The position numbers were made by a program, and so were the translations under genes. Below are positions 36,338 to 46,670 of a stretch of 64,000 bases of DNA, one piece after another. Location: assembly GCF_016758195.1 (NCBI RefSeq), contig NZ_QYAC01000004.1:62001-126000 (forward strand). Reading direction: 5' to 3'. Source of the DNA: Leucobacter chromiireducens subsp. solipictus. Its GTDB lineage: Bacteria > Actinomycetota > Actinomycetes > Actinomycetales > Microbacteriaceae. The number at the start of each line of letters is the position of its first letter. The first letter of the stretch is position 1. A model generated the notes under the pieces. That model was not told where the DNA came from, made no database searches, and was given only the letters and a program-made list of their open reading frames with translations.

Positions 36338-37536
36338 GCCAGGACCTCCAGGCCGGGGAGGGTCTTGCCCTCGAGGAATTCGAGGCTGGCGCCGCCACCC
36401 GTCGAGATGTGGCCGAAGCGATCATCGGTGAAGCCGAGTGCGCGCACAGCGGCTGCGGAGTCGCCGCCGCCGACGACGGTGAAGCCGTCGGTGTCGGCGA
36501 GGGCCTGCGCAACGGCACGGGTGCCGCCCGCGAAGGCCTCCATTTCGAACACGCCCATGGGCCCGTTCCAGAAGACGGTGCGGGATCCGGCGATCACCTC
36601 GGCGAACGCGGCCGCGGATTCGGGGCCGATGTCCAGCCCCAGACCCGCCGCGCCGAAGCTCGAAGACTCGATCGCGTCCGCGGCAACGACCTCGTGTGCG
36701 GCGTCCGCCGCAAAAGCCTCCGCAACGACCACGTCACTCGGGAGCACGATCGTGACCCCGCGCTCGGCCGCCGTGGCGAGATAGCCGCGGACCGTGTCCA
36801 GCTGATCCGCCTCCAGCAGGCTGGCCCCGACCGCGTGCCCCTGCGCGGCGAGGAACGTGAAGAGCATCCCGCCCCCGACCAGGATCGTGTCGACCCGCTC
36901 GATCAAGTGCGAGATCACGCCGAGCTTGTCGGACACCTTGGAGCCGCCCAGCACGACCGTGTAGGGGCGCTCAGGAGTGTCGGTGAGGCGCTGCAGCACC
37001 TCGAGCTCACCCGCAACGAGGCGGCCCGCCGCGCTCGGGAGCAGCTGGGCGAGGTCGTACACGCTCGCCTGACGGCGGTGTACGACCCCGAACCCGTCGG
37101 AGACGAAGGCGTCCCCGAACGTTGCCAGCTGCGCCGCGAACGCGCCGCGCTCCGCGTCATCCTTGCTCGTCTCGCCCGGGTTGAACCGCAGGTTCTCGAG
37201 CAGGACGACGTCCCCGGGTGCGAGGGCGGCCACCGCTGCGGTCGCCGCCTCGCCCACCGTCTCGGCCACGAACTGCACGGGAGCACCGAGCAGTTCCGCC
37301 ATGCGGGCGGCCACCGGGCGGAGCGAGTAGCGCTCCTCCGGTGCGCCCTTGGGGCGACCCAGGTGGCTGATGAGAACGATCTTGGCCCCGGCCTCGCGCA
37401 GTTCGCGGATCGTCGTGAGCGAGGCGCGAATGCGCCCGTCATCGGTGATCACGCCGTCGGCGAGCGGGACATTCAGATCGCACCGCACGACTACCGTGCG
37501 GTCAGTGAGCGATCCCAGGGATTCAATGGTGCGCAT
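36334..37536 (-). CDS. pgk: Phosphoglycerate kinase
   Basis: 400 aa, two Rossmann-type domains: RCDLNVPL and ISHLGRPKG near the start bind 3-phosphoglycerate, and GGGDSAAAV near the end binds nucleotide. Gap normally lies immediately upstream in this cluster, but here the upstream gene is sodA. Confidence 0.95.
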   Translation of the reverse strand: MRTIESLGSLTDRTVVVRCDLNVPLADGVITDDGRIRASLTTIRELREAGAKIVLISHLGRPKGAPEERYSLRPVAARMAELLGAPVQFVAETVGEAATAAVAALAPGDVVLLENLRFNPGETSKDDAERGAFAAQLATFGDAFVSDGFGVVHRRQASVYDLAQLLPSAAGRLVAGELEVLQRLTDTPERPYTVVLGGSKVSDKLGVISHLIERVDTILVGGGMLFTFLAAQGHAVGASLLEADQLDTVRGYLATAAERGVTIVLPSDVVVAEAFAADAAHEVVAADAIESSSFGAAGLGLDIGPESAAAFAEVIAGSRTVFWNGPMGVFEMEAFAGGTRAVAQALADTDGFTVVGGGDSAAAVRALGFTDDRFGHISTGGGASLEFLEGKTLPGLEVLA

Positions 37537-37580
37537 GTGTGCGGCGGGCTCCTCGGTGCAGAGAGTCGGTCAGGCCGGAA

Positions 37581-38198
37581 TTAGATGAGGCCGGGCGTCT
37601 GCGTGCGCGCTGCGTCGAAGCGCTTCGCGACGTCCTGCCAGTTGGCGATGTTCCAGAACGCCTTGACGTAGTCCGCCCGGACGTTCAGGTAGTCCAGGTA
37701 GTAGGCGTGCTCCCACACGTCGAGCATGAGCAGCGGAACGGTGCCCGCGGGGAGGTTCCCCTGCTGGTCGAAGAGCTGGACGATGTTCGGGCGCTGGCCC
37801 AGCGCGTCCCATGCGAGCACGGCCCAGCCGGAGCCCTGCACGCCCATCGCGGTCGCGGTGAAGTGCTTCTGGAACTTCTCGAAGTCACCGAAGTACTCGT
37901 CGATCGCCGAGCCGAGTTCACCCTCGGGACGCCCGCCGCCCTCGGGCGACATGTTGTTCCAGAAGATCGTGTGGTTGACGTGACCGCCCACGTTGAAGGC
38001 GAGGTCCTTCTCGAGCTTGTTGACCGCGGCGAGGTTGTCCGCGTCGCGGGCCTCCGCGAGCTGCTCGAGGGCCGTGTTCGCGCCGGTCACGTACGCCTGG
38101 TGATGCTTGTCGTGGTGCAACTGCATGATCTTGCCGCTGATGTGCGGCTCGAGAGCTGCGTAATCGTAGGGAAGTTCGGGAAGTGAGTAGGCAGCCAT
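37581..38198 (-). CDS. sodA: Superoxide dismutase, Fe/Mn family
   Basis: 205 aa. Metal ligands His28 (LHHDKHH), His76 (NHTIFW), Asp160 and His164 (DVWEHAYYLDY) are present, and GVQGSGWAVL fits the Mn or cambialistic form. GGAGCGCC precedes the ATG. It sits between whiA and pgk, with its own upstream region after the whiA terminator. Confidence 0.93.
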   Translation of the reverse strand: MAAYSLPELPYDYAALEPHISGKIMQLHHDKHHQAYVTGANTALEQLAEARDADNLAAVNKLEKDLAFNVGGHVNHTIFWNNMSPEGGGRPEGELGSAIDEYFGDFEKFQKHFTATAMGVQGSGWAVLAWDALGQRPNIVQLFDQQGNLPAGTVPLLMLDVWEHAYYLDYLNVRADYVKAFWNIANWQDVAKRFDAARTQTPGLI

Positions 38199-38290
38199 GC
38201 GGCGCTCCAATCTTGTTGGCGAACAGGGTCGGCCCCAGTCTATCGAGGCGCGCGCATGCTGTGGGGTGAATCCGCTGACCGGGAAATTCG

Positions 38291-38331
38291 TCGGGGCGCG
38301 CGCGTACCGACCACGTACGCGCGCGCCCCGA
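38291..38331 (-). terminator. whiA terminator, 17-bp stem
   Basis: Arms 38291-38307 and 38315-38331 are perfectly complementary with a 7-nt loop, 7 bp after the whiA stop. Confidence 0.85.
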
Positions 38332-38337
38332 TCGGCG

Positions 38338-39318
38338 CTACATCCGGTCGAATTCCTCGGGCAGGCTCGCCTCGGTGCCGGGGATGCCACGGTTCGCTGC
38401 TTCCTTGTCCGCCATGGCCAGCAGGCGGCGAATCCGGCCGGCGATCGCGTCCTTGGTCAGCACCGGCTCGGCCCGTGCGCCGAGATCGTCGAGGCTCGCT
38501 TCGCGGTGCGCGAGGCGGAGCTCGCCGGCGTACTTCAGGTGCTCCGGGATCTCGTCGCCAAGGATCTCGAGCGCACGCTCCACGCGCGCGCACGCGGCCA
38601 CCGAGGCCTGTGCCGAGCGGCGAAGGTTGGCGTCGTCGAAGTTGACCAGGCGGTTCGCGGTCGCACGGGTTTCACGTGCCCGGCGCAGCTCATCCCAGCT
38701 GGTCCGCGCCTGGGTCGCGCCCATGGCACCGAGCATCTCGCCGATGGACTCGCCGTCGCGAATCAGCACCTTGTTCTGCCCACGGATCTCGCGGCTCTTC
38801 GCGTCGATCCCGATTCGGCTCGCGGCACCCACGAGCGCCATCGCGACCTCGTTGCTCGGGCACACGATCTCCAGGCTCGCCGAGCGGCCGGGGGCGGTCA
38901 GCCCGCCGCGGGCCATGAACGCCCCGCGCCAGACGGCCGCGAGCTCGGGCTGCGCACCCGTGGTCAAACGGTTCGGGAGGCCGCGGATCTGGCGGCGTCG
39001 GGCATCGAGGAGGCCGAGCTGGCGGGCGAGGGTCTCGCCGTCGATCACGCGGACAAGGAACTGGGGCGCGCCGGGGCGCGTACTGGACGGCGGGAGCTGC
39101 TTGGCCTCGGAGCGGACGCCGTAGAGCTCCGCGAGGTCCTTCCGAACACGCTGCACAATCTGGGGGGTGTGCAGCTCGGCTTCGAGCGCGATGCGCCCGG
39201 AAATGGTGTGCAGCCCGCCGGCCAGGCGGAGGATCGTCGCGACCTCAGCAATACGCTCTCCGGTGCGCTGCACCGGGAAACGTACGAGCTCACTCTTCAC
39301 CTCTTGGGTCGACAGCAC
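38338..39318 (-). CDS. whiA: DNA-binding regulator WhiA
   Basis: 326 aa. The N-terminal LAGLIDADG-like part runs from TQEVKSELVRF through MARGGLTAPGRSASLEIV. The C-terminal helix-turn-helix holds HREASLDDLGARAEPVLTKD. WhiA controls division genes in streptomycetes and is widespread in Gram-positives. GTG start with AAAGGA upstream. YvcK, usually between rapZ and whiA, is absent; only 58 bp separate the two. Confidence 0.92.
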   Translation of the reverse strand: MLSTQEVKSELVRFPVQRTGERIAEVATILRLAGGLHTISGRIALEAELHTPQIVQRVRKDLAELYGVRSEAKQLPPSSTRPGAPQFLVRVIDGETLARQLGLLDARRRQIRGLPNRLTTGAQPELAAVWRGAFMARGGLTAPGRSASLEIVCPSNEVAMALVGAASRIGIDAKSREIRGQNKVLIRDGESIGEMLGAMGATQARTSWDELRRARETRATANRLVNFDDANLRRSAQASVAACARVERALEILGDEIPEHLKYAGELRLAHREASLDDLGARAEPVLTKDAIAGRIRRLLAMADKEAANRGIPGTEASLPEEFDRM

Positions 39319-39376
39319 GAATGGGTCCTTTCAGATCACAGGAAGAAATTGGCGAAGCGGCGGCGCAGCGCTGCAA

Positions 39377-40255
39377 CTACTCGCGACCGAGGTCGCGGTG
39401 GCGCAGACTGACGCTGACGCCTGGCAGGCCTGCGAGTCGGTCAGCGAGCTCGCGGGCGGTGGCGACAGAACGATGTTTGCCGCCGGTGCATCCTACCGCG
39501 AGGGATGCGTGCCGCTTGTTCTCACGTTGGAAGCCAGCCAACACCGGGGTGAGGGCGGCAACGTAGTGATCCAGGAACTCGGCGGCGCCCTCGCGACCGA
39601 GTACGTAGTCCTTGACTTCGGCATCAACGCCGGTGAGGGCCCGCAGCTCGGGCTCCCAGAAGGGGTTCGGCAGGAAGCGCATGTCCACCATCATGTCGAC
39701 GTCCGTCGGGGTCCCGTACTTGAAGCCGAAGCTCACGACCGAGAGCTGCAGGCCGGGCGTGTTGTCGTCGGAGAAAAGCTCTCGGGTTGCCGTCGAGAGA
39801 TCGTGCACGTTGTATCGCGACGTGTCGATGACGACGTCGCTCGACGCGCGCAGTTCCTGCAGCCGCTCGCGTTCGAGTCGGATGCCGTCGAGGAGGCTGC
39901 CCGCCTCGCCCTGCAGGGGGTGTGGCCGGCGGACCGACTCGTACCGACGCACAAGAATCTCATCGGTTGCGTCGAGAAACACCACACGAACGGTCGCGTT
40001 CTCACGAAGCTCCGTGACGGTGTGCTGAATATCGGCGAACAGGTCACGGCCGCGTACGTCAACGACGGCTGCGATACGCGGGAGGGCCCCGCCCGAGCGA
40101 TCGGCCATATCGGCGAGCGTCTTCAGCATGGTGAGCGGGAGGTTATCGACGACGTACCACCCGAGGTCCTCGAGCGTGTTCGCGACGGTGCTGCGGCCCG
40201 CACCGCTCATCCCGGTCACAATGAGGATCTCCTGCGTGGACACCACTTCATTCAT
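39377..40255 (-). CDS. rapZ: RapZ-family nucleotide-binding protein
   Basis: 292 aa. Walker A GMSGAGRST (15-23) has Arg21 where Lys is usual, a feature shared with actinobacterial RapZ proteins. The C-terminal domain with CTGGKHRSVATARELA is conserved. In enterobacteria RapZ controls the glmS small RNAs; the actinobacterial role is less clear. It starts inside the uvrC stop (ATGA). Confidence 0.92.
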   Translation of the reverse strand: MNEVVSTQEILIVTGMSGAGRSTVANTLEDLGWYVVDNLPLTMLKTLADMADRSGGALPRIAAVVDVRGRDLFADIQHTVTELRENATVRVVFLDATDEILVRRYESVRRPHPLQGEAGSLLDGIRLERERLQELRASSDVVIDTSRYNVHDLSTATRELFSDDNTPGLQLSVVSFGFKYGTPTDVDMMVDMRFLPNPFWEPELRALTGVDAEVKDYVLGREGAAEFLDHYVAALTPVLAGFQRENKRHASLAVGCTGGKHRSVATARELADRLAGLPGVSVSLRHRDLGRE

Positions 40256-42285
40256 ACGACATCCTCCTCGCCCGGCAACGGCTCTTCGCCTCCACCCAGC
40301 TTACCGTCCGCCGGCGCGTCGGGCTCGCCCGAATCCGCGGGAACTCCCAGGTGGGCACGCACCTGTTCCGCAAGCTTGGGACCGAGGCCGGGCGCGGCCG
40401 AAAGCTCCGCGAGCGAGGCCGCGCGCAGACGGGCCACCGAGCCAAAATGACGGAGGAGCCCCTGCACCCGCTTCGGGCCGAGCCCGGGCACCTCGGAGAG
40501 CCGGCTCGCGATCGAGGTGCTCCGCCGCTGCCGCTGGAAGGTGATCGCGAAGCGGTGTGCCTCGTCTCGGATACGCTGCACGAGGAACAGCGCCTCGCTC
40601 GTGCGGGGCAGGATCACGGGGAAGGGATCGCTCGGCAGCCAGATCTCCTCCAGCCGTTTCGCGACACCGCAGAGCGCGATGTCCGTGATTCCGGCCTCCG
40701 CGAGCGCGCGGGCGGCGGCCTTCACCTGGGGTTCGCCACCGTCGACGATCAGCAGTTGCGGCCGATCTCGGTAGATGCCGCTCGGCTGCTCCCCCGATTC
40801 CTTCGCGTGGTTCAGCTGCGCGGCGCGACGTGACACCACCTGGTATATCGAATCGGTGTCATCGGTCGTCGATTCGATCCGGTACTTGCGGTACGCACCC
40901 TTCGCGGGGAGGCCGTCCTCGAACACCACCAGCGAGGCGACCACTCCGGTCCCCTGCAGGTGCGACACGTCGATGCACTCGATCCGCAGCGGCGCCTCGG
41001 CCATGTCGAGGGCGCGCTGCAGCTCGGCGAGGGCGTCGGTGCGCGCCGTGAGATCCGCCGCACGCTTGAGCTTGTGCCGGATCAGGTTCTCGCCCGCGTT
41101 GAGCACCGCCCGCTCCATGAGCTGCACCTTCTCGCCCCGCTCGGGCACGCGCAGCGCAACCCGTCCGCGGCGCGGGCGCCGGGCGCTCAACGCCTCCTCG
41201 AGCTCCCGCTGCCCCTCGGGCAGGAGCGGGACGAGGATCTCCGGGGGCGGCTCCCGCTCCCCCTCGTAGGCCGACTGGATGACCTGTTCGAGCAGCGTAC
41301 TGGGCGAGTCGTCAAGTTCGACGTCAACGATCCAGCTCCGCTCGCCGCGGATCCGACCCCCGCGAATGATGAACTGGTGCGCGGCCGCCGCGAGCTCGTC
41401 GGCGCGAAGCCCGAACACGTCGAGGTTCACGTCGTGTCCCAGCACGACCGCGTTCTTCTCGAGCACGTGCTCGACGGCTTTCACCTGGTCCCGGAGCCGC
41501 GCCGCGTCCTCGTACCGCTGCTCGACCGCGGCCTCCTTCATCTGGCGTTCGAGCGCCTTCAGGTGGCCGGAGTCGCCGCCCGCGAGAAAGGCGACGAGTT
41601 CGTCGACTCGGGCCCGGTGATCATCGATCGTGATGAGCTGAGAACAGGGGCCGTGGCAGCGCCCAATTTGCCCCGCGAGGCAGGGCCGCCCGCTCGACAT
41701 CGCGCGCTTATAGTCGGCGTCGTTGCAGGTGCGGATCGGGAATGCCTGCTGGAGGAGGCCCGTGGTCTCTCGCAACGCCCACACCTTCGGGTACGGCCCA
41801 AAGTAGCGCGCGCCGCGAATCCGCTCGTTGCGCGTGATGATGAGCCGCGGGGACTCCTCCCGCAGCGTCACCGCAAGGTACGGATAGGTCTTGTCGTCCT
41901 TGAACTGGACATTGAACGGCGGCTTGAACTCCGTGATCCAGGTGTGCTCCAGCACCAGCGACTCGGTGTCGGTCGCGACCACCGTCCAGTCGAGCTTGGC
42001 GGCGAGGGTCACCATGCGCCGGGTGCGCGGCAGGAGCGAGTGCAGCGGCTGGAAGTAATTCGCCAGCCGTGCCCGCAGGTTCTTCGCCTTGCCGATGTAG
42101 AGCACACGCCCGTACTTGTCGCTGAAACGGTACACGCCCGGACTCGTCGGGATCTCGCCCTGAGCGGGCCGGAAGGCGGTCCGCGAGTCACGCACCGCGG
42201 ACGGCGCGAGGGGATCCGGATCCACCGCAGCGAGTTCCCCGGCGGGTGCCGCGTCCCCGCCGATCCCCGAGGACTCCTGGATCAC
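40252..42285 (-). CDS. uvrC: Excinuclease ABC subunit C
   Basis: 677 aa. The GIY-YIG nuclease is at about 45-125 (GVY 50-52, YIG 63-65), a UVR motif region follows near 215-250 ([20 protein letters not shown]), then an RNase H-like nuclease and tandem HhH at the C-terminus ([19 protein letters not shown]). It cuts both sides of the lesion after UvrB loading. GTG 42285 overlaps the uvrA stop as GTGA and leaves about 38 residues before the conserved start. Confidence 0.94.
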   Translation of the reverse strand: MIQESSGIGGDAAPAGELAAVDPDPLAPSAVRDSRTAFRPAQGEIPTSPGVYRFSDKYGRVLYIGKAKNLRARLANYFQPLHSLLPRTRRMVTLAAKLDWTVVATDTESLVLEHTWITEFKPPFNVQFKDDKTYPYLAVTLREESPRLIITRNERIRGARYFGPYPKVWALRETTGLLQQAFPIRTCNDADYKRAMSSGRPCLAGQIGRCHGPCSQLITIDDHRARVDELVAFLAGGDSGHLKALERQMKEAAVEQRYEDAARLRDQVKAVEHVLEKNAVVLGHDVNLDVFGLRADELAAAAHQFIIRGGRIRGERSWIVDVELDDSPSTLLEQVIQSAYEGEREPPPEILVPLLPEGQRELEEALSARRPRRGRVALRVPERGEKVQLMERAVLNAGENLIRHKLKRAADLTARTDALAELQRALDMAEAPLRIECIDVSHLQGTGVVASLVVFEDGLPAKGAYRKYRIESTTDDTDSIYQVVSRRAAQLNHAKESGEQPSGIYRDRPQLLIVDGGEPQVKAAARALAEAGITDIALCGVAKRLEEIWLPSDPFPVILPRTSEALFLVQRIRDEAHRFAITFQRQRRSTSIASRLSEVPGLGPKRVQGLLRHFGSVARLRAASLAELSAAPGLGPKLAEQVRAHLGVPADSGEPDAPADGKLGGGEEPLPGEEDVV

Positions 42286-45221
42286 GCGCTCGCCCTGGTG
42301 CCCGCCTCCAGCGCCCGCGCGGACTTCGCGGCCCACCCGTCGAGCACTTCGGCGAGGAAGCGCCCCGTGTGGCTTTCGGGATGCTCCGCCACCTGCTCAG
42401 GGGTGCCGACCGCAAGGATCGTGCCGCCGCCGGACCCACCCTCGGGACCCAGATCAATCACCCAGTCGGCGCTCCGGATCACGTCGAGGTTGTGCTCGAT
42501 CGTGATCACCGTGTTGCCCTTGTCCACGAGGCCGTTGAGCACGAGCAGGAGCTTGCGCACGTCCTCGAAGTGGAGACCCGTGGTCGGCTCATCGAGTACG
42601 TAGATGCTGCGCCCGTTCGACCGTTTCTGGAGCTCGGTCGCGAGCTTCACGCGCTGCGCCTCGCCCCCGGACAGGGTGGTGGCGCTCTGGCCCAGCCGGA
42701 CATAACCCAGGCCCACGTCGACGAGGGTCTTCATGTAGCGGTGGATGCTCGAGATCGGCGCGAAGAACTCCTCCGCCTCGGCGATCGGCATGTCGAGCAC
42801 CTCGGAGATGTTCTTGCCCTTGTACTGCACCTGCAGCGTCTCGCGGTTGTAGCGGGATCCGCCACACACCTCGCACGCGACGTACACGTCAGGCAGGAAG
42901 TTCATCTCGATCTTGAGGGTGCCGTCACCCGAGCAGGCCTCGCACCGGCCACCCTTGACGTTAAAACTGAAGCGGCCGGGCAGATAGCCGCGGGTCTTCG
43001 CCTCGGGCGTTTCGGCGAACAGGTTGCGGATCTTGTCGAACACTCCCGTGTACGTTGCGGGGTTCGATCGCGGCGTCCGCCCGATCGGGGCCTGGTCGAC
43101 GTGCACCACCTTGTCGAGGTGCTCAAGCCCCGTCACGCGGGTGTGCTTCCCGGGGACCAGACGTGCCCCGTTGAGCTGATTGGCGAGCACGCGGTACAGG
43201 ATGTCGTTGACCAGCGTGGACTTGCCCGATCCGGAGACGCCGGTCACCGCGGTCATCACGCCGAGCGGGAACGTCGCGTCAACGTTCTGCAGGTTGTTCG
43301 AGCGCGCCCCCACGACCTTGAGCTCGCGCTTCCGGTCGCGCTTGCGGCGCCGCTTCGGGGTCTCGATGCTTCGGCGCCCGGCAAGGTAGTCGCCCGTGAC
43401 CGAGGCCGTGTTCGCGATCAGCTCCGCGTACTCGCCGGAGTGCACCACCGTGCCGCCCTCGACGCCGGCACCGGGGCCAATGTCGACGATCCAGTCGGCC
43501 GCCTCGATCGTCTCCTCGTCGTGTTCCACCACGATCAGCGTGTTCCCGAGATCCCGCAGCTTCACGAGCGTCTCGATGAGGCGCCGGTTGTCGCGCTGGT
43601 GCAACCCAATCGAGGGCTCGTCGAGCACGTACAGCACGCCCGTGAGGCCCGAACCGATCTGGGTGGCGAGCCGGATGCGCTGCGCTTCTCCGCCGGACAG
43701 CGTGCCCGCGGCACGTGCGAGTGTGAGGTAACCCAGCCCCACCTCGATGAGGAAGTCGAACCGGAGGCGGATCTCTCGCAGCACCTGGGCCGCGATCTTC
43801 GCCTCACGCTCGGTGAGCGTCACCTCGTCGAAGAAGCGCTTCGCGTCGGAGAGACTGAACTCCCCCACCCCGGCGATGGATTCGTCGTTCACCGTGACGG
43901 CGAGCACTTCGGGCTTGAGGCGCTGGCCCTGGCACGCGTGGCAGGGCACTTCGCGCAGGAACTCGGACCAGCGGTCCCGCTTCGTGTCGGACTCCGCCTC
44001 CTGGTACTGGCGCTCGATGAACGGGATGACGCCCTCGAAGCCCGAGGAATACTTCACCTCACGACCAAAGCGATTCTTCCACCGCACGTTCACCTTGAAG
44101 TTGTTGCCGTAGAGCACGGCCTCGCGCACCTCATCGCTGAGCTTGCCCCAGGGCGTCTTGAGCGAGAAATCGAGATCATCGGCGAGACCGACGAGCAGCT
44201 TCTCGTAGTACTGGTAGAGGCTCTTGCCCTGGCTCGTCCACGGCACGATCACGCCCTCGGCGATCGAGAGTTCCGGATCGCCGAGCACGAGATCCTCGTC
44301 AACCGACATGCTCGTCCCGAGGCCGGAGCAGGCGGGGCACGCACCGAAAGGCGCGTTGAAGGAGAACGTGCGGGGCTCGATCTCGGTGAGCTGCACGGGG
44401 TGCTGGTTGGGGCAGGAGAGCTTTTCCGAGAACAGCTGCGTGCGATCGTCTGCCGTGGCGTCGCGATCGACGAAATCGATCGACACGACGCCGCCGGACA
44501 GGCGCAGCGCCGTCTCCAGCGAGTCGGTGAGCCGACCGAGCACGTCGGGCCCCGCGACCAGGCGGTCGATCACCACCGAGATGTCGTGCTTGATCTGCTT
44601 CTTCAGCTTCGGCGGATCGGAAAGCTGAATCAGTTCGCCGTCGACATGCGCGCGCGAATAGCCGCTGGCCGCGAGCTCCTGGAAGAGGTCAACAAACTCG
44701 CCCTTCTTCTGAGTCACGACCGGCGCAAGCACCTGGAATCGGGTGCGTTCTTCCAGCTCCATGAGCTGATCCGCGATCTGCTGCACCGTCTGCGCCGCGA
44801 TCCGCTCCCCGCAGATGGCGCAGTGCGGGATCCCGACGCGCGCCCACAGCAGTCGCATGTAGTCGTAGATCTCGGTGATCGTGCCGACCGTCGAACGCGG
44901 GTTCCGGTTCGTGGACTTCTGATCGATCGACACCGCCGGGCTCAGCCCCTCGATGAAGTCAACATCCGGCCGATCGACCTGACCCAGGAACTGGCGTGCA
45001 TACGCGCTCAAAGACTCGACGTAGCGGCGCTGCCCCTCCGCGAAGATGGTGTCAAACGCGAGGCTCGACTTGCCACTCCCGGACAGGCCAGTGAAGACGA
45101 CAATGGAGTCGCGTGGGATTTCGAGGTCGACGTTGCGCAGGTTATGCACCCGCGCCCCTTGCACGCTGATGTGGGCATGCGCGGCGGATGAACGGATGGG
45201 GGCGGGGCTCTTCGAGGTCAC
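42282..45221 (-). CDS. uvrA: Excinuclease ABC subunit A
   Basis: 979 aa, two ABC ATPase modules each split by zinc-binding insertions ([24 protein letters not shown] with CEVCGGSRY). Walker A motifs are GLSGSGKSS and GVSGSGKST. It finds lesions and loads UvrB. GTG 45221 follows TAAGAT by 6 nt, and a LexA-type box overlaps the expected -35, so it heads an SOS-inducible uvrA-uvrC-rapZ unit. Confidence 0.96.
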   Translation of the reverse strand: MTSKSPAPIRSSAAHAHISVQGARVHNLRNVDLEIPRDSIVVFTGLSGSGKSSLAFDTIFAEGQRRYVESLSAYARQFLGQVDRPDVDFIEGLSPAVSIDQKSTNRNPRSTVGTITEIYDYMRLLWARVGIPHCAICGERIAAQTVQQIADQLMELEERTRFQVLAPVVTQKKGEFVDLFQELAASGYSRAHVDGELIQLSDPPKLKKQIKHDISVVIDRLVAGPDVLGRLTDSLETALRLSGGVVSIDFVDRDATADDRTQLFSEKLSCPNQHPVQLTEIEPRTFSFNAPFGACPACSGLGTSMSVDEDLVLGDPELSIAEGVIVPWTSQGKSLYQYYEKLLVGLADDLDFSLKTPWGKLSDEVREAVLYGNNFKVNVRWKNRFGREVKYSSGFEGVIPFIERQYQEAESDTKRDRWSEFLREVPCHACQGQRLKPEVLAVTVNDESIAGVGEFSLSDAKRFFDEVTLTEREAKIAAQVLREIRLRFDFLIEVGLGYLTLARAAGTLSGGEAQRIRLATQIGSGLTGVLYVLDEPSIGLHQRDNRRLIETLVKLRDLGNTLIVVEHDEETIEAADWIVDIGPGAGVEGGTVVHSGEYAELIANTASVTGDYLAGRRSIETPKRRRKRDRKRELKVVGARSNNLQNVDATFPLGVMTAVTGVSGSGKSTLVNDILYRVLANQLNGARLVPGKHTRVTGLEHLDKVVHVDQAPIGRTPRSNPATYTGVFDKIRNLFAETPEAKTRGYLPGRFSFNVKGGRCEACSGDGTLKIEMNFLPDVYVACEVCGGSRYNRETLQVQYKGKNISEVLDMPIAEAEEFFAPISSIHRYMKTLVDVGLGYVRLGQSATTLSGGEAQRVKLATELQKRSNGRSIYVLDEPTTGLHFEDVRKLLLVLNGLVDKGNTVITIEHNLDVIRSADWVIDLGPEGGSGGGTILAVGTPEQVAEHPESHTGRFLAEVLDGWAAKSARALEAGTRASA

Positions 45222-45233
45222 TCCCCTATCTTA
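45222..45233 (-). promoter_or_regulatory. Leaderless-type promoter of uvrA: TAAGAT, 6 nt, GTG
   Basis: TAAGAT (45233-45228) then AGGGGA then GTG 45221. The G-run adjoins the start too closely for a ribosome site. Confidence 0.55.
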
Positions 45234-45252
45234 TGCGCGCTCCCCTGAAAAT

Positions 45253-45268
45253 TCGAACATATGTGCGA
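45253..45268. promoter_or_regulatory. LexA (SOS) box of uvrA
   Basis: TCGAAC-ATAT-GTGCGA matches the Gram-positive consensus CGAACNNNNGTTCG with one mismatch (G for T). It lies 19 bp above the -10, over the -35. Confidence 0.75.
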
Positions 45269-45365
45269 GAGTTGATGCGATGTGCTCCGATGCGATGTGC
45301 CTCGCGCGCACAAGTGACAGAGGATCAACACCACCCGCACCCCACCCTGTCACACTGGAGCCATC

Positions 45366-45743
45366 ATGGCCCTCCTGAATGGGTTTCGCTCCCGAAGCTG
45401 CCCCGTGTGCGACGACGTGGCAATTCGCCCAGATCCCCCGACGGCATCGCGGAGGCCGATCGATGTCGAGCGCACCACAGCGGCCCTGATCCGGCGCACC
45501 GCGGCGGGTCAGATGCGCGTGCTCCGGGCGGACGTCGCGCTCGAGGACATGCTTCCCCTCGCGGAGTCCGAGCTGCGCTACACCGTCGTCAGCTTTCTCC
45601 AGTGCATGCACTGCCACGCGACGAAGCTGTGGGGGCTGTGCATTCGCGGCGAGCCGCTGTACCGAACCGAGGCACCGGGGGCAGAGCTCCGTTGGCAGTG
45701 GCAACCGGTTCCGCCCCGACACGAGTGGGCCCCGGTGGCCTGA
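45366..45743 (+). CDS. Unrecognised CxxC protein
   Basis: 125 aa, not recognised. Cysteine pairs CPVC (12-15) and CMHC (80-83) plus Cys92 suggest a zinc ribbon folded from the two ends. The middle is helical and charged (DVERTTAALIRRTAAGQMRV). Trp-rich C-terminus (LRWQWQPVPPRHEWAPV). GGAG lies 8 nt before the ATG. A perfect inverted repeat follows one base after its stop, before the siderophore-interacting reductase gene; co-regulation is possible but unproved. Confidence 0.65.
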   Translation: MALLNGFRSRSCPVCDDVAIRPDPPTASRRPIDVERTTAALIRRTAAGQMRVLRADVALEDMLPLAESELRYTVVSFLQCMHCHATKLWGLCIRGEPLYRTEAPGAELRWQWQPVPPRHEWAPVA

Positions 45744-45744
45744 C

Positions 45745-45784
45745 GTTTCCGCACATCCCTGGCGGAAACTGGCACAACGTGCCA
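45745..45784. promoter_or_regulatory. Two adjacent inverted repeats before the SIP gene
   Basis: GTTTCCGC (45745-45752) and GCGGAAAC (45762-45769) form 8-bp arms around 9 nt. TGGCAC-AAC-GTGCCA (45770-45784) starts at the next base. The first could be a weak terminator for the upstream gene; the second has the symmetry of an operator. Confidence 0.5.
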
Positions 45785-45827
45785 AGCTGGAGGGCGGTGA
45801 GCAATCATCAGACGATCAAGGAGAAGC

Positions 45828-46670
45828 ATGTCCGCAGCTGAGACCCGCACCGCAAGCCCGGCGCGCCCCGTACGCCCCCAGATTGTCCTGGAGGTGATCG
45901 AACGGGTGCAGCTCTCACGTCACCTTGTCCGCATCGTCGCGGGCGGGCCCGGGATTACCGCCATCGAGCCGAGCGCGCACACGGACGCCTACAGCAAGAT
46001 GCTCTTCGCACATCCGAGCACCGACCTCGTCCCACCCTACGATCTCGACGCGCTGCGGGGCGAGCTCTCCCCGGAACACATGCCGAGCACCCGTACGTAT
46101 ACGATCCGGCGCTTCGATCTTGAGCGCGGCCAGATCTGGATCGACTTCGTCACCCACGGGGACGAGGGCGCGGCGGGCCCCTGGGCAGACACCGCAAAGC
46201 CCGGTGATCCAGTCGTACTCCGCGGGATCGGCGGCGGCTACGCGCCCGATCCCAGCGCCGACTGGCACCTACTCGCGGGCGACGAGGCGGCAATCCCCGC
46301 GATCGCCGCTGCGCTCGAGGCCATGCCGGCCGATGCCACGGGCGTCGCCCTGATCGAGGTCGCCGCCGACGAAGACCGGCTCGAGCTCGCCGCACCGGCC
46401 GGGATCGATGTGCAGTGGGTATTGCGCGGCGAGGCTCCGGCCGGCACCTCCAGCGTCCTTGTTGACGCGGTGCGCGCGGTGGAGTGGCGGCCCGGCCGCG
46501 TGCAGGTCTTCGTGCACGGCGAACGCGGGGCGATGAAGGCACTGCGTCCCTACTTCACCGATGAGCGCGGCATCGAGCGCGCCCAGCTCTCCCTGTCGCC
46601 CTACTGGGCCTACGGCCGCCGTGAAGACGCCTTCCAGGCAGAGAAGCGCGAGGCGGTCGGCCAGATCTAG
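45828..46670 (+). CDS. Siderophore-interacting protein, FAD/NAD(P)H ferric reductase family
   Basis: 280 aa. The FAD domain (about 20-135) contains PSTRTYTIRRFD, the RxYTxR flavin motif. The SIP C-terminal domain (about 140-270) contains WHLLAGDEAAIPAIAAALE and ends near YWAYGRREDAFQAEKRE, as in ViuB/FscN-like ferric-siderophore reductases. It releases iron from imported siderophores in the cytosol. AAGGAG lies 6 nt before the ATG. No siderophore transporter is adjacent. Confidence 0.9.
   Translation: MSAAETRTASPARPVRPQIVLEVIERVQLSRHLVRIVAGGPGITAIEPSAHTDAYSKMLFAHPSTDLVPPYDLDALRGELSPEHMPSTRTYTIRRFDLERGQIWIDFVTHGDEGAAGPWADTAKPGDPVVLRGIGGGYAPDPSADWHLLAGDEAAIPAIAAALEAMPADATGVALIEVAADEDRLELAAPAGIDVQWVLRGEAPAGTSSVLVDAVRAVEWRPGRVQVFVHGERGAMKALRPYFTDERGIERAQLSLSPYWAYGRREDAFQAEKREAVGQI

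Noticed and set aside
42246-45191. Plus-strand 981-codon frame opposite uvrA
   Set aside because: Antisense shadow; composition typical of reverse complement of a high-GC coding sequence.
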